Below are positions 22,418 through 35,188 of a stretch of DNA of 64,000 nt, piece by piece. The notes beneath the pieces were generated by a model that had not been told where the DNA came from, searched no databases, and saw only the letters and a list, made by a program, of their open reading frames with translations. This stretch comes from Persicaria tinctoria. Taxonomy: Eukaryota > Streptophyta > Magnoliopsida > Caryophyllales > Polygonaceae. Made by a program: the position numbers and the translations under genes. The first letter of the stretch is position 1. Every line of letters starts with the position of its first letter. Location of the stretch: the NCBI GenBank assembly GCA_037127255.1, contig JBANSL010000003.1, forward strand, positions 23,150,314 to 23,214,313, written 5' to 3'.

Positions 22418-25400
22418 CTATGTTTCGCTGATCAAATATAGCTTTTGGCCGTTCTCAATCATGTCAGCATCGACGATTTCAGCTCCATCCTCTGTCAGTA
22501 GTGTAGAAGCGGAATCGAACTTCAGCTTCTCTGCTGCAAGCTGAACGAGTTCGTCGATTGTGCTTGGTACCCATAGCACTACACCATGCCTTTTGATTTC
22601 CTTGGGTTCTGATGGATCCCATGGGAACACCGTACATTTTCTCGGATGCGATTTGTCTGCAAAAGAATCCTTTCATGAGTATATGTTGCATCATGTAACA
22701 ATCATACAAGTTCAATGCTTCACTCATTTATGCAAGGAACATCAGAGTAAGTTCCTATGTTACCTTTCTTTTCTTCGGAGTCGTTAGAGAGTTGAGCAAT
22801 TTTCGCATCTTCAAGAAGCTTCATCAGATTCTTGTTGCCAGACATCCGGGCTTCATCTAGTGGAGTGTTTCCCCATCTGCAGAATTGAAAAAACTAATGA
22901 AACTTAACTGAAGAGCGCAACCAAGACATTGTGAGTGATGAATTTACAAAGAATTTCCGACCTGTCCTTGGAGAGTATGCTAGCTCCGGCCTCAACAAGA
23001 GCCTTCGCCATCAAGATTAAGCCTTGAGAGGTAGCCACATGGAGCGGAGTTCTCTGATCATAGTCTTTACAGTTAGGATTAACGCCATTTGACAATAATC
23101 TTTTGATCAAATTATAGTCCCCTTTTGCAACAGCTGAGCAGAGGAAATTGCCAGCGTCTTTGATACTCAAAGTTGCCCCTTCATGGCATAGTAACTGAGC
23201 AACTCGATCATGCCCGTTTCTGATGGCTTCCAGTAGTGCAGTGTTTCCAAAAGAATCTGCAGAAAGTCGAATGATCATCAACAGCTCATACAAGCGTATC
23301 TCTCAAAAAATGGTATTTGAAAGATGTGGGCTTTGAATATAAAGATCATCATTAATTACCTGAAACATTGACATCGACTCCCTCTTGAATGAGGAGAGCT
23401 ACGATGTCCTCGTAACCTCTTGATGCAGCTAGATGCTGAAGCGGACAAGTAAATGATTTAGTTTACACTGACAATGAAAGAAGCAGCAAGAATCTCCTTC
23501 ATTAAGAGTACAAGTAATGATTAACTGCATAGTCTGCATCTGATATTAAACCAAGCAAATAAAATTGAGGCAACTGTAATAAGAAAAGGATTTCAGTGTA
23601 CCGAAAAAATGCATCAAGATAACGGGCAAACCCCGAAGTTGTCATCTTATTTAATAGGCGGAAGTAAAGAGAACATGTTATTTGAAACATGGCAAACTAT
23701 GTACACAATCAGAGATCAGTTGAGCGATATTCAACAGGAAGAAAACTCATTAAAAACAACTTTTTTGATGCAATAACATACCAATGGTGCTCTTCCATCA
23801 TAGTCAGTTTTCTTGGGATCTGCTCCAGCTCTGATCAACCCTTTTAACTGAAACATGTCACCATTATAGGCAGCACTATTTACTTTCAAAGCAAGTTCTG
23901 CTTCTTGTTTTCCTATATGATACGTGATGTCGGACTCTAACTGCTTCACTTGATAATCTTTTTCCTGGGAAAAAAGTGTGAAGGGAAGGTTAGCTGATGC
24001 AGGTGGCATAGTTTACCAGGTGCTGAAGTTTGTGCTTGTTAGTATATGATGTTATAGCCACATGCTTCAATAGGGCAATGTGAAGGTTTATTGATAAGGA
24101 TAGCCCTTGATGAATAAAAGATGGGCAGATGCAACTGCGAAATTACCTCAAGAAGATTGTTAAAAATCCTCCTTCCATCAGAAAAGTATATCTCAATGAT
24201 ATTTGTAAATGTTTGTTTCTCAATACGCAGAAGTCGGCACAGTTCTAAGACACGAACTGTATAAGGCTGTGGAATGTTGCAAAGTATAGAAATTTCCCCA
24301 AAATAGCTGTAAGATTCAAGAAGTGCAACTGTCTCCTCTACTCCGTCTTTTAATATGCCCACCTTTTCCTGTACGACAGATGTGAAACTCGTTAGAATAA
24401 AACTAAGCAACTATAAAGGAAGTAATCGCTCTAGGGTAGTAGAAGTAGCACAATACTTTCTGCTGAAACAGAAGATTTGTCAACTTACCAGCATACCATC
24501 ACAAACAAAATAAAGTTGATCAACAACATTTCCTTGTTCAAGGATCACTTCTCCAGGAAGGAAAAATTCTTCATGTAATCTGATTACCTGCACCACGACC
24601 AAATCATTTTTAGGGCTTAACATCTCAGGCAACGCAGAGATTCATACTCATACATCTCGTAAACGAGTTCCAAACAAAGTACAGAAGCTATGAGATGTTA
24701 TTCAACAACAAATGCTTAAACCAAAATACATATCTACAACTTACTTTGTGACCATGGCCATGGATATGCTCATATGTACAGATTAATTATTACTTAAATT
24801 ATCTGTGAGGCTCTTAGCTGAAGGATACATTAGATAAAAAAAAAAGACTATCCATTCTCAATAAGCATGGATGATTGAAACAGCTGGAACAAAATACATT
24901 TGTAGAAATATAACAGAATAAATTGTATGCTTATAAATGTATGTCAAAAAACACTTACAATCTGATTGATAAACTCTGCAGAGCAGCCTTTGAAAAGAGG
25001 AACATTTTGCATGTAGGACGTGTACAATGATTGGGAGATCTGGAAAAAAATATAAAATCAGTGCAACTGCAGTGACAGCAGTACTTTTGCAACTTCTTAT
25101 AGAAGAAAAAAAATACTACATGAGTTCATACAGGATTGTAGAAATCAATTATATACAGAGAAATGTCAATTTGAGCAGTTGGGCTAAAAAGTGGAATTAG
25201 CTCATATCATCGAGATATATGTTTATTTCATTATTGTTTCCCAGCTGCCAAAATCTACAAACTATGTTTCCTGACTGATTTAGCTTATGATGGAAATTCT
25301 ATCAGCTATACATTGAAAATACAATTCTCTTTCTATTTAACATGATTTGGATTAAAAAATTATATGCTACACTAGTATCTTTGGATCAGATTTTTGACAA

Positions 25401-28400
25401 TCTATTACCTAATAAATTCATACCAACGAAAACAAAAGAGCAAACAGAGTCCAAATGATGACCAAGAAAAGTCAAGGAGATTGCTGAAGACATCAAAAAA
25501 ATGACAGCAGAAATATTCTAGCAATCACATGGATCATATTTTTGGTTTTTACCTTGGCTCTTAGAGAAATTGGAATATCCTGTAAGACAGCAGCTTCTGT
25601 ATAGCTACTTTCATATTGTAAACGTAGGTGACCTTTGATCTGATTTCGAAGGTCTCTTCCAAGCCGATTCCTGTTCATATATTTCATGACGTCTGTCATC
25701 TTATCTCTGAATTTTTCAGTCTTCGATCCTTTCACAATCATTGCCGTCATATTACCGATGAGGTAAGCACCCAGAACCATATCAAATGAAACATATATCA
25801 TTATGAATATCATTTCCCTCAAATTCACAGCATGAATATCTCCATAACCTGAACCAGGAAACATGAAATTTGAGCTTCTTATGATGCCTAGTTGAAAGCC
25901 AGACATAAAAATTGACAAAATATAGTTAGTTAGTTAGTGTGTGTGTGTGTGTGTGTATCAAATAAAGAAGCTTACCAACAGTTGCCATGGTGACAATAGC
26001 AAAATATAGAGACGTTGTATATCGTGTCCATAAATCAATCTCTCTAAAGTGTGCATAACTATAGTCTCCAAGCTTTAAACTTCCTATCCAAGTAAAACCT
26101 TCCTGTTCTTTGGGCAGAGTAGTTGCCAAATAATAGAAGATACATGCTGCTGTATGAGTGCAGTATAGTTCAACAAAAAGAAGCTTGATAATCCTGGTAA
26201 ACTGGTAGTTGATCCTTATATCCTTCTCCATATTTTGAAAGAATGCAATAACTTTTCGCACCCGAATCAACCTAATCCATAAGAGACATCTGACTAATTC
26301 TCTCCTTCCTGCCAGCTGCAAGTATCATTGTAGTAGGAAGATTCAGTAAATTCGTGACTTACTCATTTATATGTATAACCAGTAGGAATTTTCTCCATAT
26401 TCTTAAGTAAGCAGCCAATTATCTCATTCAAGAAAGTAACAGAAATCAAATTCCCCCCAAAAATTTCATTTTAACTCAGCTGACAATATTTAACAGTTAT
26501 CCAGCAACAACTTGACAATGAAAAAACTTTCAAGTGTTTCAAAAGATAAATTGTTTTCAATTGTATGAAAAGTATCAAGTGACATAAATACTTTTTTTAA
26601 GTATTAACAAGTAGAAAATACTACCTTGTAAAATATATCCCAGGGCATACAAGCAAGGAGGTCCACCACAAAGCTTGATTTTAAATACCTAAAATTAAAC
26701 AAGGAATTAAATGATGGAAGTTCGATTAAGAAGGAAAGGATTAGTAGAAAAAGATAATGAAAGCTTGAAAAATTACCGAAGAGCAATAAGTGGGCGTTTG
26801 TAGACCATTCGATAAGTGACGGCATCACGATAGGCAACGAAGAATTGGAGCACAATATCGACCAGGAAAGCGGCTTGTCCAACTATGTCTAAAATGAAAA
26901 GTTTCTCCGGAAGTCCTCTAAAGAACCCGAACTCCATCGGTGTGAAGAACGAAGAGTAGAGTGCCCATACTACTATGATTTTCACCCATATTCTGTACCA
27001 TCTGCAGTTGCAGTTTATTTTCAAAGGATGTATCAGCTTTTAATTTCAATTAACTCTAAAAGCAAAAGTGTGCGCTTAATTTATTTACACTTTCAACTGA
27101 TAGTGTAGCTTCTCGACTTAATTGACATTATTCATTGGACGAATCTCACATTGATAGTTATGAGGATTGGAAATGTATCTTCAATTTGGAAAATCTGATT
27201 GGGTGAGATGAAATGTGATTGTGTCTCACTTAACCCCCGGGCCTACCCTGTATGGGTGGATTAAACACTGGTTTCGACCAAAAAGAGTACTATTACTAGG
27301 ATACTAGTCTACTAGCTACCATTGCAATAGATAGCACAGTCGCATAGCCAGTTGAATATCTAAAATCTGAGAAATTCAAGATTCAAAATCATACAACTTG
27401 AAATATTATCAATCCAAAATGAACCTAATTAAATTACAATTATTTTAAAAAAAATAAAATAACAGTCTACTCATTACTTAGATCCACTTGAAGATTTTAG
27501 GGCTCCACAATCCAAATTAATAGTAGTAATTACTCCCTCCGTTCGCAAAAACTTGTCGTTTTAGAAGGTTAATTTTGTTCAACAAAACATGTCATTTTAG
27601 AGATTTTGGCCCCTACTTTACAAAAATGCCCTTGTAATGATTAATAGATTGTTAGTTGTAGTTTTCGATAAAGTAAAAAAGTAGTTTAATAAATGAGGGT
27701 ATAATAGTATATTTGTTTATTTCCTTAAAATTTGTGAAAGAAGCTAAAATGACAAGTTTTGGTGAACGGAGGGAGTAATAAATAACTAATAAAAACAAAG
27801 CAATACAAATCAAACCCGTCTAAAGCCAATTAACAAACATGATTTTATACCTAATCAGTGAAAGAAGCGCAAACCGAACATAACAGAAAATATTGCCAAG
27901 GGTTTGATCCTGCTTAGGAATCTTACCTAATTTGAACATCTTTACGATTTTCTTTAAAATATAATCTATTAATAATACGTTTACCATAATTTCATGCTTA
28001 TAAATGGGTCCACAAATGTTTCTACTTAATAATAGGCGCTCCTAATGACTAAACAAATGAAAATTTAAGCCGGCAAATGATATGATGGGAATTGAAGGAA
28101 TAAGTTCTCTAAAACAAAACCTAGAAATGAATAACTTAATTAATTTCCCGGCCTTTTGGCTTAAATCAAACCAGAAATCACACATGGTATATATGACTAC
28201 ATCAAAATATGGCAATAATTCAGTAAGCTATCTGCCCAATTTAAATTTTTATTTTTATATATTTTTTATCTACTTATATTATACTGTATATGCATCTTAG
28301 CTTGCAGGCCACATGTGCATTGTGCAATGCAAACGTGGTTCCGGTTCCCCAGCTTTAATAAACGTTGAAAGTACATTATAGTCAGTGATATGAATATTCA

Positions 28401-30055
28401 TTGAAAGATAGTGGATCAAAGCTACAGAACTTGAATTGGGTTTCCTAGATGTATCTGATTCAGTTTACACATGTTGATTAGTACGTGGAATCTGAGGTAG
28501 GCATTGAGCGATCTCTTTGATTCGGGTTATTTCAAACATAATATAAAGGGAGCTGGTTCTTCGTTAAGAACAAAAGTGAGGTGGCTAATTGGCTATCCAA
28601 TCTCAAATTATAAAAAATCTTGTGTCCTGAGCTGTAAATTAAATGGTACCAATCATCTTATAAATGAAAATTTGTGACTTTGATAAAATGACAATTATGT
28701 TATTATTAAAAAAAAAAAGATAAAATGAAAATTATAAAAAGGAAAAAAAAATCCATTTTTGTGATTTTATTTTAACAAATCCAGGTGTGCGGTCCAAGAT
28801 CAAATCAATTAATTAGCCAAGCCAAACCAAATAATTGTGGAGGGAAAAAAAAATGCTAAGACCACCGCCAACCGCAGGTGTCCACTGTCGTACAGATTAG
28901 CCATGTTAAGGGCAACACAAGAGCCCCCCAAAATTAGGAAATATTCAAAGATTTAGGTGGGGATCAACAAAGGAAATAGACCCCCAGTGATTGCAACACC
29001 AAAGGACACAACTCGGACAGAAAATCCCCAGATGGCACCACCCATCGCTTTCAGAAAATGACATCTTCATCTCCTCCTTACTACTAGTCATCCTTCCTTT
29101 TGTATTAAATTTCTTGTGATCTTTGAATTGCAATAAAACCGAAAAAAGAAGAAGGGAAAGGTAGCAACTGAAACCATTTCTATTTCCATCATCTCTGTCG
29201 ATTGTAGGCTGTAGCCTCCATCACGGATTGGCAGTTCAACCAGCACATGATATGGGCAGGTGGAAGTTTGTTACCAAATTATCAGAGGTTTTACATCCTA
29301 AAAATAGTTAACAAACAAAACAACGATTCTGAAAGGTTTCACTAATTAATACTGTCAATTGAAAACAAAATAGTACCGGTTTGCTTAGAACACGGTTGAT
29401 CTCATTCATTCATTTTAAAATGAATTGAGAGGTGATATGATAAGTTGTGCAAGACATTCACACCACGGAACTATTTTCCTGTGACGACTGCAGATTGAAT
29501 TTTTTAACAGCATAAATCAAAGCCATATGACGATATATCAAATTTTTGTACTTTTTTTGTATTGTAACAATTTAATATTGATCTAATAAGACAAATAAGA
29601 CTACGTTCGTCGCAATATAAGCACTTTTAAGAGATTTCTTCCAAATTTGATTCGTAAAAGGAAAAGCACAAACCGTAAGCACGCACATCCAGAAAAAGTA
29701 TAGAACTGTATTTGGTTGTCAATGATTTGAATTGTTGAGATTTGGGAGACGGTGAGAACGGAATGGCGTACCTGCAATCAGGATCGATGACGGAAGCTTT
29801 GGAGAGATCTTTGATGCCATTGATGAGACCTTCACGGCTCATGGTGAACTTGATCCGATTACTGGTCTGTAAACCGAACTCATTCGCGAGCAAGTTGAAC
29901 CGGCTCCCTCTCGAAGACGTGATCCGGTCCCTCGGCAACTCATCCACCACGAAATCCGCGTGGTTGGATGACGATGTTGATCCATCTCCATCTTCATCTC
30001 TCGGCACTATCGTCTTCCCCGACAGAATGTTAACTAACGTCTTCTTAGTCTTCAT
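22418..30055 (-). CDS. SKOR: Shaker-type outward-rectifying K+ channel, SKOR/GORK family, 13 exons, 838 aa
   Basis: Predicted exons (minus strand): 30055-29772, 27001-26777, 26688-26625, 26315-25976, 25848-25553, 25039-24959, 24587-24489, 24368-24147, 23964-23782, 23435-23360, 23256-22962, 22876-22764, 22656-22418. All have GT/AG borders and phases agree (2517 bases, no stop). The protein has six transmembrane segments, a voltage sensor S4 (LLWIRLIRVRKV), a pore with filter TVGYGD split by intron 4 (about residue 304), a cyclic-nucleotide-binding-like domain (about 420-535), ankyrin repeats (about 565-735) and a C-terminal KHA domain. Arabidopsis SKOR has about 828 residues. SKOR loads K+ into xylem and GORK releases it from guard cells. 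Motifs such as LQYESSYT..AVLQDIPIS favour SKOR. The start ATG at 30055 gives the family's N-terminal length. Intron 1 is 2.8 kb and holds a MITE. Confidence 0.93.
27533..27775. mobile_element. Stowaway-like MITE in intron 1 of the SKOR-like gene (243 bp)
   Basis: The ends CTCCCTCCGTTCGCAAAAAC and its inverted partner GAACGGAGGGAG lie between TA dinucleotides. Interior motifs (AAACTTGTC, TACTTTACAAAAATG, GATAAAGTAAAAAA) match the element at 34590 in the opposite orientation. Confidence 0.9.
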
Positions 30056-30919
30056 CTTCGTCAACTCCCTGTCGGTTTTGAACTCTAAAAACTTCAATAA
30101 AATTTCAAATCCAAAATCTAAATCTCAATCGCAGCTTCTCAGATCGTTTAATTGAGTGATAAAGGTTATATAGAAATTCGAAACCGCCTCTACTTGATAA
30201 TCGCCACATATTTCAAGAAAAAAGAAATCGGCCATTTAGAATCACAAAGACGGCAAGCAGAAAACGATCTGACCTGTCAGATGTGGCTGTGATTCGAGAA
30301 AGCGACCAATGACACTGGATTTGGGGATTTCAAGTCACGAGAAACCTGGAAAAAAGTCACGAATCGACTTTAATGCTTCTCTTTTCTTCATTAAACTTGA
30401 CTATCGGCGAATTTCATCAGTGAAGCAAAAATTTCAGAACAAAAACCAAACCTAAATGTTCGCTCGTGTAATTTTGCGAAATAAAAAGATCGATCAATTA
30501 AGCAACTGCACGCAATCGCAACGAACTACACGAATGTGGCCACCGCCGGCGCCGTCTGTTGGAGGCGAAACGGAGAGAGAAAGGCAGAGCGGGAAGATTC
30601 GGGAAACGGATAGCGCTCGGTGGAGAGAGAGAAGAGCGAACGCTATAAAATCGGAGTGGAAGAGTTGAAGATGGAGGAGCCATGGTGTTGTTTATATACG
30701 ACGATTTTACGACTCATCAAGTCATCATTAATTTTATAGATTTTAAAAAACGACATTTTAATAAAATCTATGTACTATTTTTTTTTTTTTTTTTCCTGGT
30801 CTCCACTAATGTATGTTTGGTGATGTGCTAGGCTGGCAGTGGGCAATTCCGTTTGATTTTAAAATTTTGAATATTGCATGTTTTTAGTTTTTAACTTCCA
30901 TTTTTACTTTTTAGTTAAA
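30056..30919 (-). promoter_or_regulatory. 5' leader and promoter region of the SKOR-like gene
   Basis: Reading the minus strand, a TATATAAA box lies at about 30693-30700 and a weaker TTTTATAG near 30640. If the first is used, transcription would start near 30665, giving a leader of roughly 600 bases. A 61-codon frame starting at 30683 would mostly lie in that leader, but its ATG is upstream of the expected start, so I do not call it a uORF. From 30700 on the sequence is AT-rich with a poly-T run at 30779. Confidence 0.45.
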
Positions 30920-30929
30920 AGTTAGAGAC

Positions 30930-31250
30930 GTACGAAGGAACAAACTTGAAGGCAAGTGTTTCAGATTGAGTAAGACGAGAAGGGCGTCTACTGGTGGGGT
31001 TATTCGTGATGAGAAGGGAGAGTGGATCGCCGGCTTTACTTGCAGTGTGGGTGCTTGCTCTGTGCTCGCTGCGGAGCTATGGGGTGTGGCCAAAGGATTG
31101 GAGCTGGCGTGGTCCAAAGGCTACAAGAAAGTGATTTGCGAAGTGGACTCGAGATTGGCTTTGGAGCTGATTCAGAAACCGATCATACCATCGCACAGGT
31201 GCGCTAGCCTGGCTTCTATTTGCCAAGGCTTCAAATTGGGTAACATAAAT
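30930..31250 (+). pseudogene. RNase H-like fragment of an L1-type LINE
   Basis: An open stretch encodes an RVT_3/RNase H-like domain: GGVIRDEKGEWIAGF, then AAELWGVAKGL with the catalytic Glu, then CEVDSRLAL with a catalytic Asp. The upstream Asp motif is missing. The domain breaks off at about 31245, where sequence of an RTE-type LINE begins. It is a fragment without function. Confidence 0.7.
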
Positions 31251-31254
31251 GGAG

Positions 31255-31995
31255 AGTTGCGTCAGGAGTCCTATGCGATATAAAAGTTTCACTAAAGCTC
31301 AAAGGACAGTTCTACAGAGTGGGAGACCGGCATAATTTGATAAAAGGGTAGTTGATAGGGTAGGTAAAGCTTAAATGAGAGCTGGGTCAGGAGTCTTATG
31401 CGATATAACAGAGATTTATGGTGGCAAAAATGAGGATGATTAGGTGGATGTGTGGACTTTCTTTACGTGATAGAATCATAAATGAGGCTATAACTTATAA
31501 TGGATAAAGTAGGGGTCACTAGTATTCAGGCTAACTTGCGAGAGTAGAGGTTGCGATTGTATGGTCACGTGTAGAGGAGAGATCCAAGTGCGCATGTGCG
31601 TAGATGTGACAACCTAACTATCGAAAATCAAGGGCAACCAAAGAAGCGGTGGGAGAATGATGTTAGACAAGATCTTCACATTTTGGGACTCATTAAGGAT
31701 ATGACACGTGATAGGGCGCAATGGAGGAGTGTGATCTGAGTATACGAGGGGCAACCGTGTGAGGCATATTATTCAACGGCTTTCCCTGGCCTACAACCCT
31801 TTCCTATCGCTCACCACCTGTTATTTTATTTTATTTTCTTTCCTTTTATTTTATTTTATTTTATCTATTTTATTTATTATTTTGTTACTTATTGGTCTTT
31901 TATTTGAGTCACACGGAAATATCCTTCCAACAAACCATGCCCCACTAGCCACTAGGAGCAGTATATCATGGGAATGTTGTTGTTGTTGTACATTC
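31255..31995 (+). mobile_element. 5'-truncated RTE-type LINE
   Basis: In shifting frames it encodes the C-terminus typical of plant RTE reverse transcriptases: [18 protein letters not shown], then MRMIRWMCG, then DRIINEAI, then GQPKKRWENDV and DRAQWRSVI. It ends in (TTG)n at 31976-31990, the short-repeat tail typical of RTE elements instead of poly-A. A 25-bp segment (GTCAGGAGTCxTATGCGATATAA) is repeated at 31260 and 31385. Frameshifts and stops make it inactive. Confidence 0.75.
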
Positions 31996-32434
31996 AATTT
32001 TTATTTTATTTTTGGAAAAAATAATTCGAGTATCAGATAGGTCAGAGGGATAGAGAAATCCAAACTATATATACCAAGTTTATTTGACAAAATTACATGA
32101 GCGAACATTTCGGGGAGAAATATAAGCAGTAGCGGTTCTAGGGGGCTCAGGGTGTTTGAAGCTAGGGCTGCCTATCGGGTCAAACTCGGGCCGTACTGGG
32201 CCAAACCAAACTGAACCTAAACTCGAATTTTTAGAAATTGCAAACCGGAAACCGAGACAAACACCTTTGGTTCGGTATATGTTTTGAAGCTCTAAATGAC
32301 CATAATTGACAATTAATTATAAAAAATGTTTAATTCCTTTTTATTAAAATTATGTTATAAAAAATTTCATAAAAATAAATGCAATATTTTAAATGGGTCA
32401 TAACTTTTTTATGAGAATTGATTCAATCTAGATG

Positions 32435-33034
32435 ATGTTGTATAAAGTTTTTATTTAATTTAATAAAAGTTAGGTTTGAACCGAACCAAATCTAAACCGA
32501 ACTGAATTGAGCCTAAAACCAAAATTTTAGAAATTGCAAACCGAAAACCAAATCTAATCTCTTAGGTTCGGGTCGGTTGGCTCGGTTAGGCCTAAAAATT
32601 AGTTTGAACTGAATTTTGATCCTAACCCGCAAGAAAAGGATCTAGTTTGGGTGGAGTTTGTGGAAAACTCTATGGGTAGAGTTGAAAGGATCTCAACCAC
32701 TGAGTTTAAAATCAGTTGTTAAAAATCCCCCCTCCTTTCCCTCCCCCAATTTTTTTTATTTTTTTTCTTTTATTTTAATTTTTGAGAGAGGAAAAGGAAA
32801 CTCTACCTTTGTAGAGTTTTCCTTGAACTCTATGTTGTATAAAGTTTTTATTTAATTTAATAAAAGTTAGGTTTGAACCGGACCAAATCTAAACCGAACT
32901 GAATTGAGCCTAAAACCAAAATTTTAGAAATTGCAAACCGAAAACCAAATCTAATCTCTTAGGTTCGGGTTGGTTGGCTCGATTAGGCCTAAAAATTAGT
33001 TTGAACTGAATTTTGATCCTAACCCGCAAGAAAA
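32435..33034. repeat. 203-bp direct repeat, about 98% identical, 397-bp period
   Basis: Copies at 32435-32637 and 32832-33034 differ at about three positions. Both begin ATGTTGTATAAAG and end with ACCCGCAAGAAAA. The 194 bases between contain CCCCCCTCC and an inverted AACTCTA..TAGAGTT pair. No coding potential. Similar GAACCGAACC-type sequence starts at 32160, so the block probably derives from a hAT-like MITE. Confidence 0.8.
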
Positions 33035-34589
33035 ACATAGGAAAAAGTTTTATGTTTTTTTTTTTTTACTAATTTATGGACCAAACTAAATGAGTGTAAA
33101 AGGATTGTAAAAAAAATGTGTAAAAAGGGTAATGAATCATAAAGAGAGCTTTGTTTAGTTAGAAATGATGATTAATTGTTTAATTAGGAAGGAAGGAGGA
33201 ATATTTAAAAAATTTATTTCTCTTTTTTTTAACTAAAAATACCTAATTAAATAATAAATTTAATATTTTGTCTAATATATTTAAACAAAAATATTCTTTC
33301 TATACATAGATATAAAAAAAAATTATCATTTCTTGATAAGTTTTAAAAGCAATTCTACTAAAAATGACTATTTAAATCACAAATTAAGATTTTTTCTAAT
33401 ATATTTAAACAAAAAAAATATTTTTTATACATACATGTAAAAGAAAATTCTCAAAAAAAAGATTAGTCTCCTTAAAAAAAAATTATGGATTAATGGTTGA
33501 CTCCGTTAATTCCTCTGGGCGCAAACATCTCAGGTAATTCGATCTTATGGTTCTTCATTATCTGCATATGGCCTAGGAGAGGATCGAACCTGTGATTTAA
33601 GATTAGTAATATTGAGATATATACATCACATATTGGTCATTTGTGGAAAATTACCATAAAGTATAAAGGTGAATCCTCTTTACAATGCATGGTTTAATTA
33701 TATTTTTATAATAGATCGAAGGTGAATCATGACTTTATAATCTAAAAAGAATCGATAAGACTCCTATTTTCACATGGTCTTACTGAGGTTTCGCGGAATC
33801 TAACAAGTGCGTTTCTTAAATTGGTCGGATAATCTATAATTTGGATCAACGGAAGGTTTAACACCTAATAAAAAAATGATCATATAGATGATTTTTTTTT
33901 TTTAGAGTTCACCCAATTTTTTACGGTTTTTTTCCATAACTAAGGAAGTCTAACCTTATCTTAATTCTATATCCTTACAAAAATAGGACAGATAAGACGA
34001 TAATGAAAATTGAATTGAGTTAGTTTAAACAAGGCGAGAATAAGATTTTGTTGAATTCTTGCAAATTGTTTGAGTCTGGGTTTAGAGAGACGTGTAAAAG
34101 ATAAAAGAAAAGCATAGAATAAAATCAAATTTAATTTATATATAGAAAATAAAATAGTCAGAAGATTACGTGTGGTTTCTTTCCTTATTTTTGGCCAAAC
34201 GTATAAACGCACTTTACAACAATACATTTTGTTTGTAATATGTCCTTCCTTGATAGCCATATGTAGTTGGTTTTGGTCGTAGTTTTGGTTTTTTTGTTTT
34301 GAGCTTGCAACAAAACCATGGGTCTTTTTCATGTCCTTCGAGTATCCATAAGAGCATCTACAATGCACACATCCTCACTACAGTGTCTTGACTTAAATTA
34401 TAGAAGAAAGTGCCTTTCCTTATGAGATAAATTTCCTTTTATAGAAACTTTTTCTGTCTGTAAAAAACTCTCATCCTGACATTTTCTGAATTTTTTATAA
34501 TTTCCATTCTTTTCAAGTGAAGAAATTGTCATAGTGGATAGACATTGTGATGCTCTGAAGGTGATTGTGAGTGTCTTAATAAAAAAATA
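33035..34589. other. AT-rich spacer, no gene seen
   Basis: No coding region is convincing. Near 33575-33590 the minus strand contains GGTTCGATCC, a B-box-like motif, but no matching A box. The short open frames near 34000-34370 have no recognisable domain. Confidence 0.5.
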
Positions 34590-34832
34590 CTCCCTCCGTT
34601 CGGCAAAACTTGTCATTTTAGCTTCATTAACAAGTTTTAAGGCAATTAACATATGTACTAATTTACCCTCAATTATTACCCTCCTTTTTTACTTTATCGA
34701 AAACTACAACTAACAAACTATCAATCACATCAAGGGCATTTTTGTAAAGTAGAGTGCAAAATACCTACAATGACAAGTTTTTTTGAACAAAATTAACATC
34801 CTAAAATGACAAGTTTTGTCGAACGGAAGGAG
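34590..34832. mobile_element. Stowaway-like MITE (243 bp), same family as 27533-27775
   Basis: It starts CTCCCTCCGTTCGGCAAAAC, ends CGAACGGAAGGAG, and is flanked by TA on both sides. Its interior is the reverse complement of the intron element, and the two have the same length. Confidence 0.9.
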
Positions 34833-35188
34833 TATAAAATAAAGTGACGATGGTAAAATATTTCATCTAGGAAATAGTAATAATGTCTTATTTGTGAGAT
34901 AGAGTTTCTTCTTCGAGAAACATTAGTTTGCCATGAAGACACTCTCACCTGTAAATTCTGACCTTTTATTAATTTTAATTTTATTTAACTTTTTTATTTT
35001 TTGGATTAAGACACTCACAATATCACCTTTGTGGATGCTCTTCATATAGAGTGAGATAGCATTGTCGGGTGAATTGATAAAGGAAAAATAAAAATACAAT
35101 ATTTCATGGTAGTTCGGAAGATTACTAAATTTACGTGACCGTTTCTATAAGGGTCTCGTGTGGATCGTGGGAAATGGAGAATCTATAA
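34833..35188. other. Spacer, nothing recognised
   Basis: AT-rich sequence between two transposons. No coding or repeat signal stands out. Confidence 0.5.

Noticed and set aside
30498..30683. A 61-codon minus-strand frame with an Arg/Ser/Pro-rich start, like a transit peptide or uORF
   Set aside because: Its ATG lies too close behind the TATA box to be inside the expected transcript, there is no continuation, and composition alone explains it.
33575..33590. SINE with a GGTTCGATCC B box on the minus strand
   Set aside because: No A box at the right distance, no tail and no target duplication seen.
34000..34370. A 133-codon minus-strand frame as a gene
   Set aside because: AT-rich, no recognisable domain or splice context.
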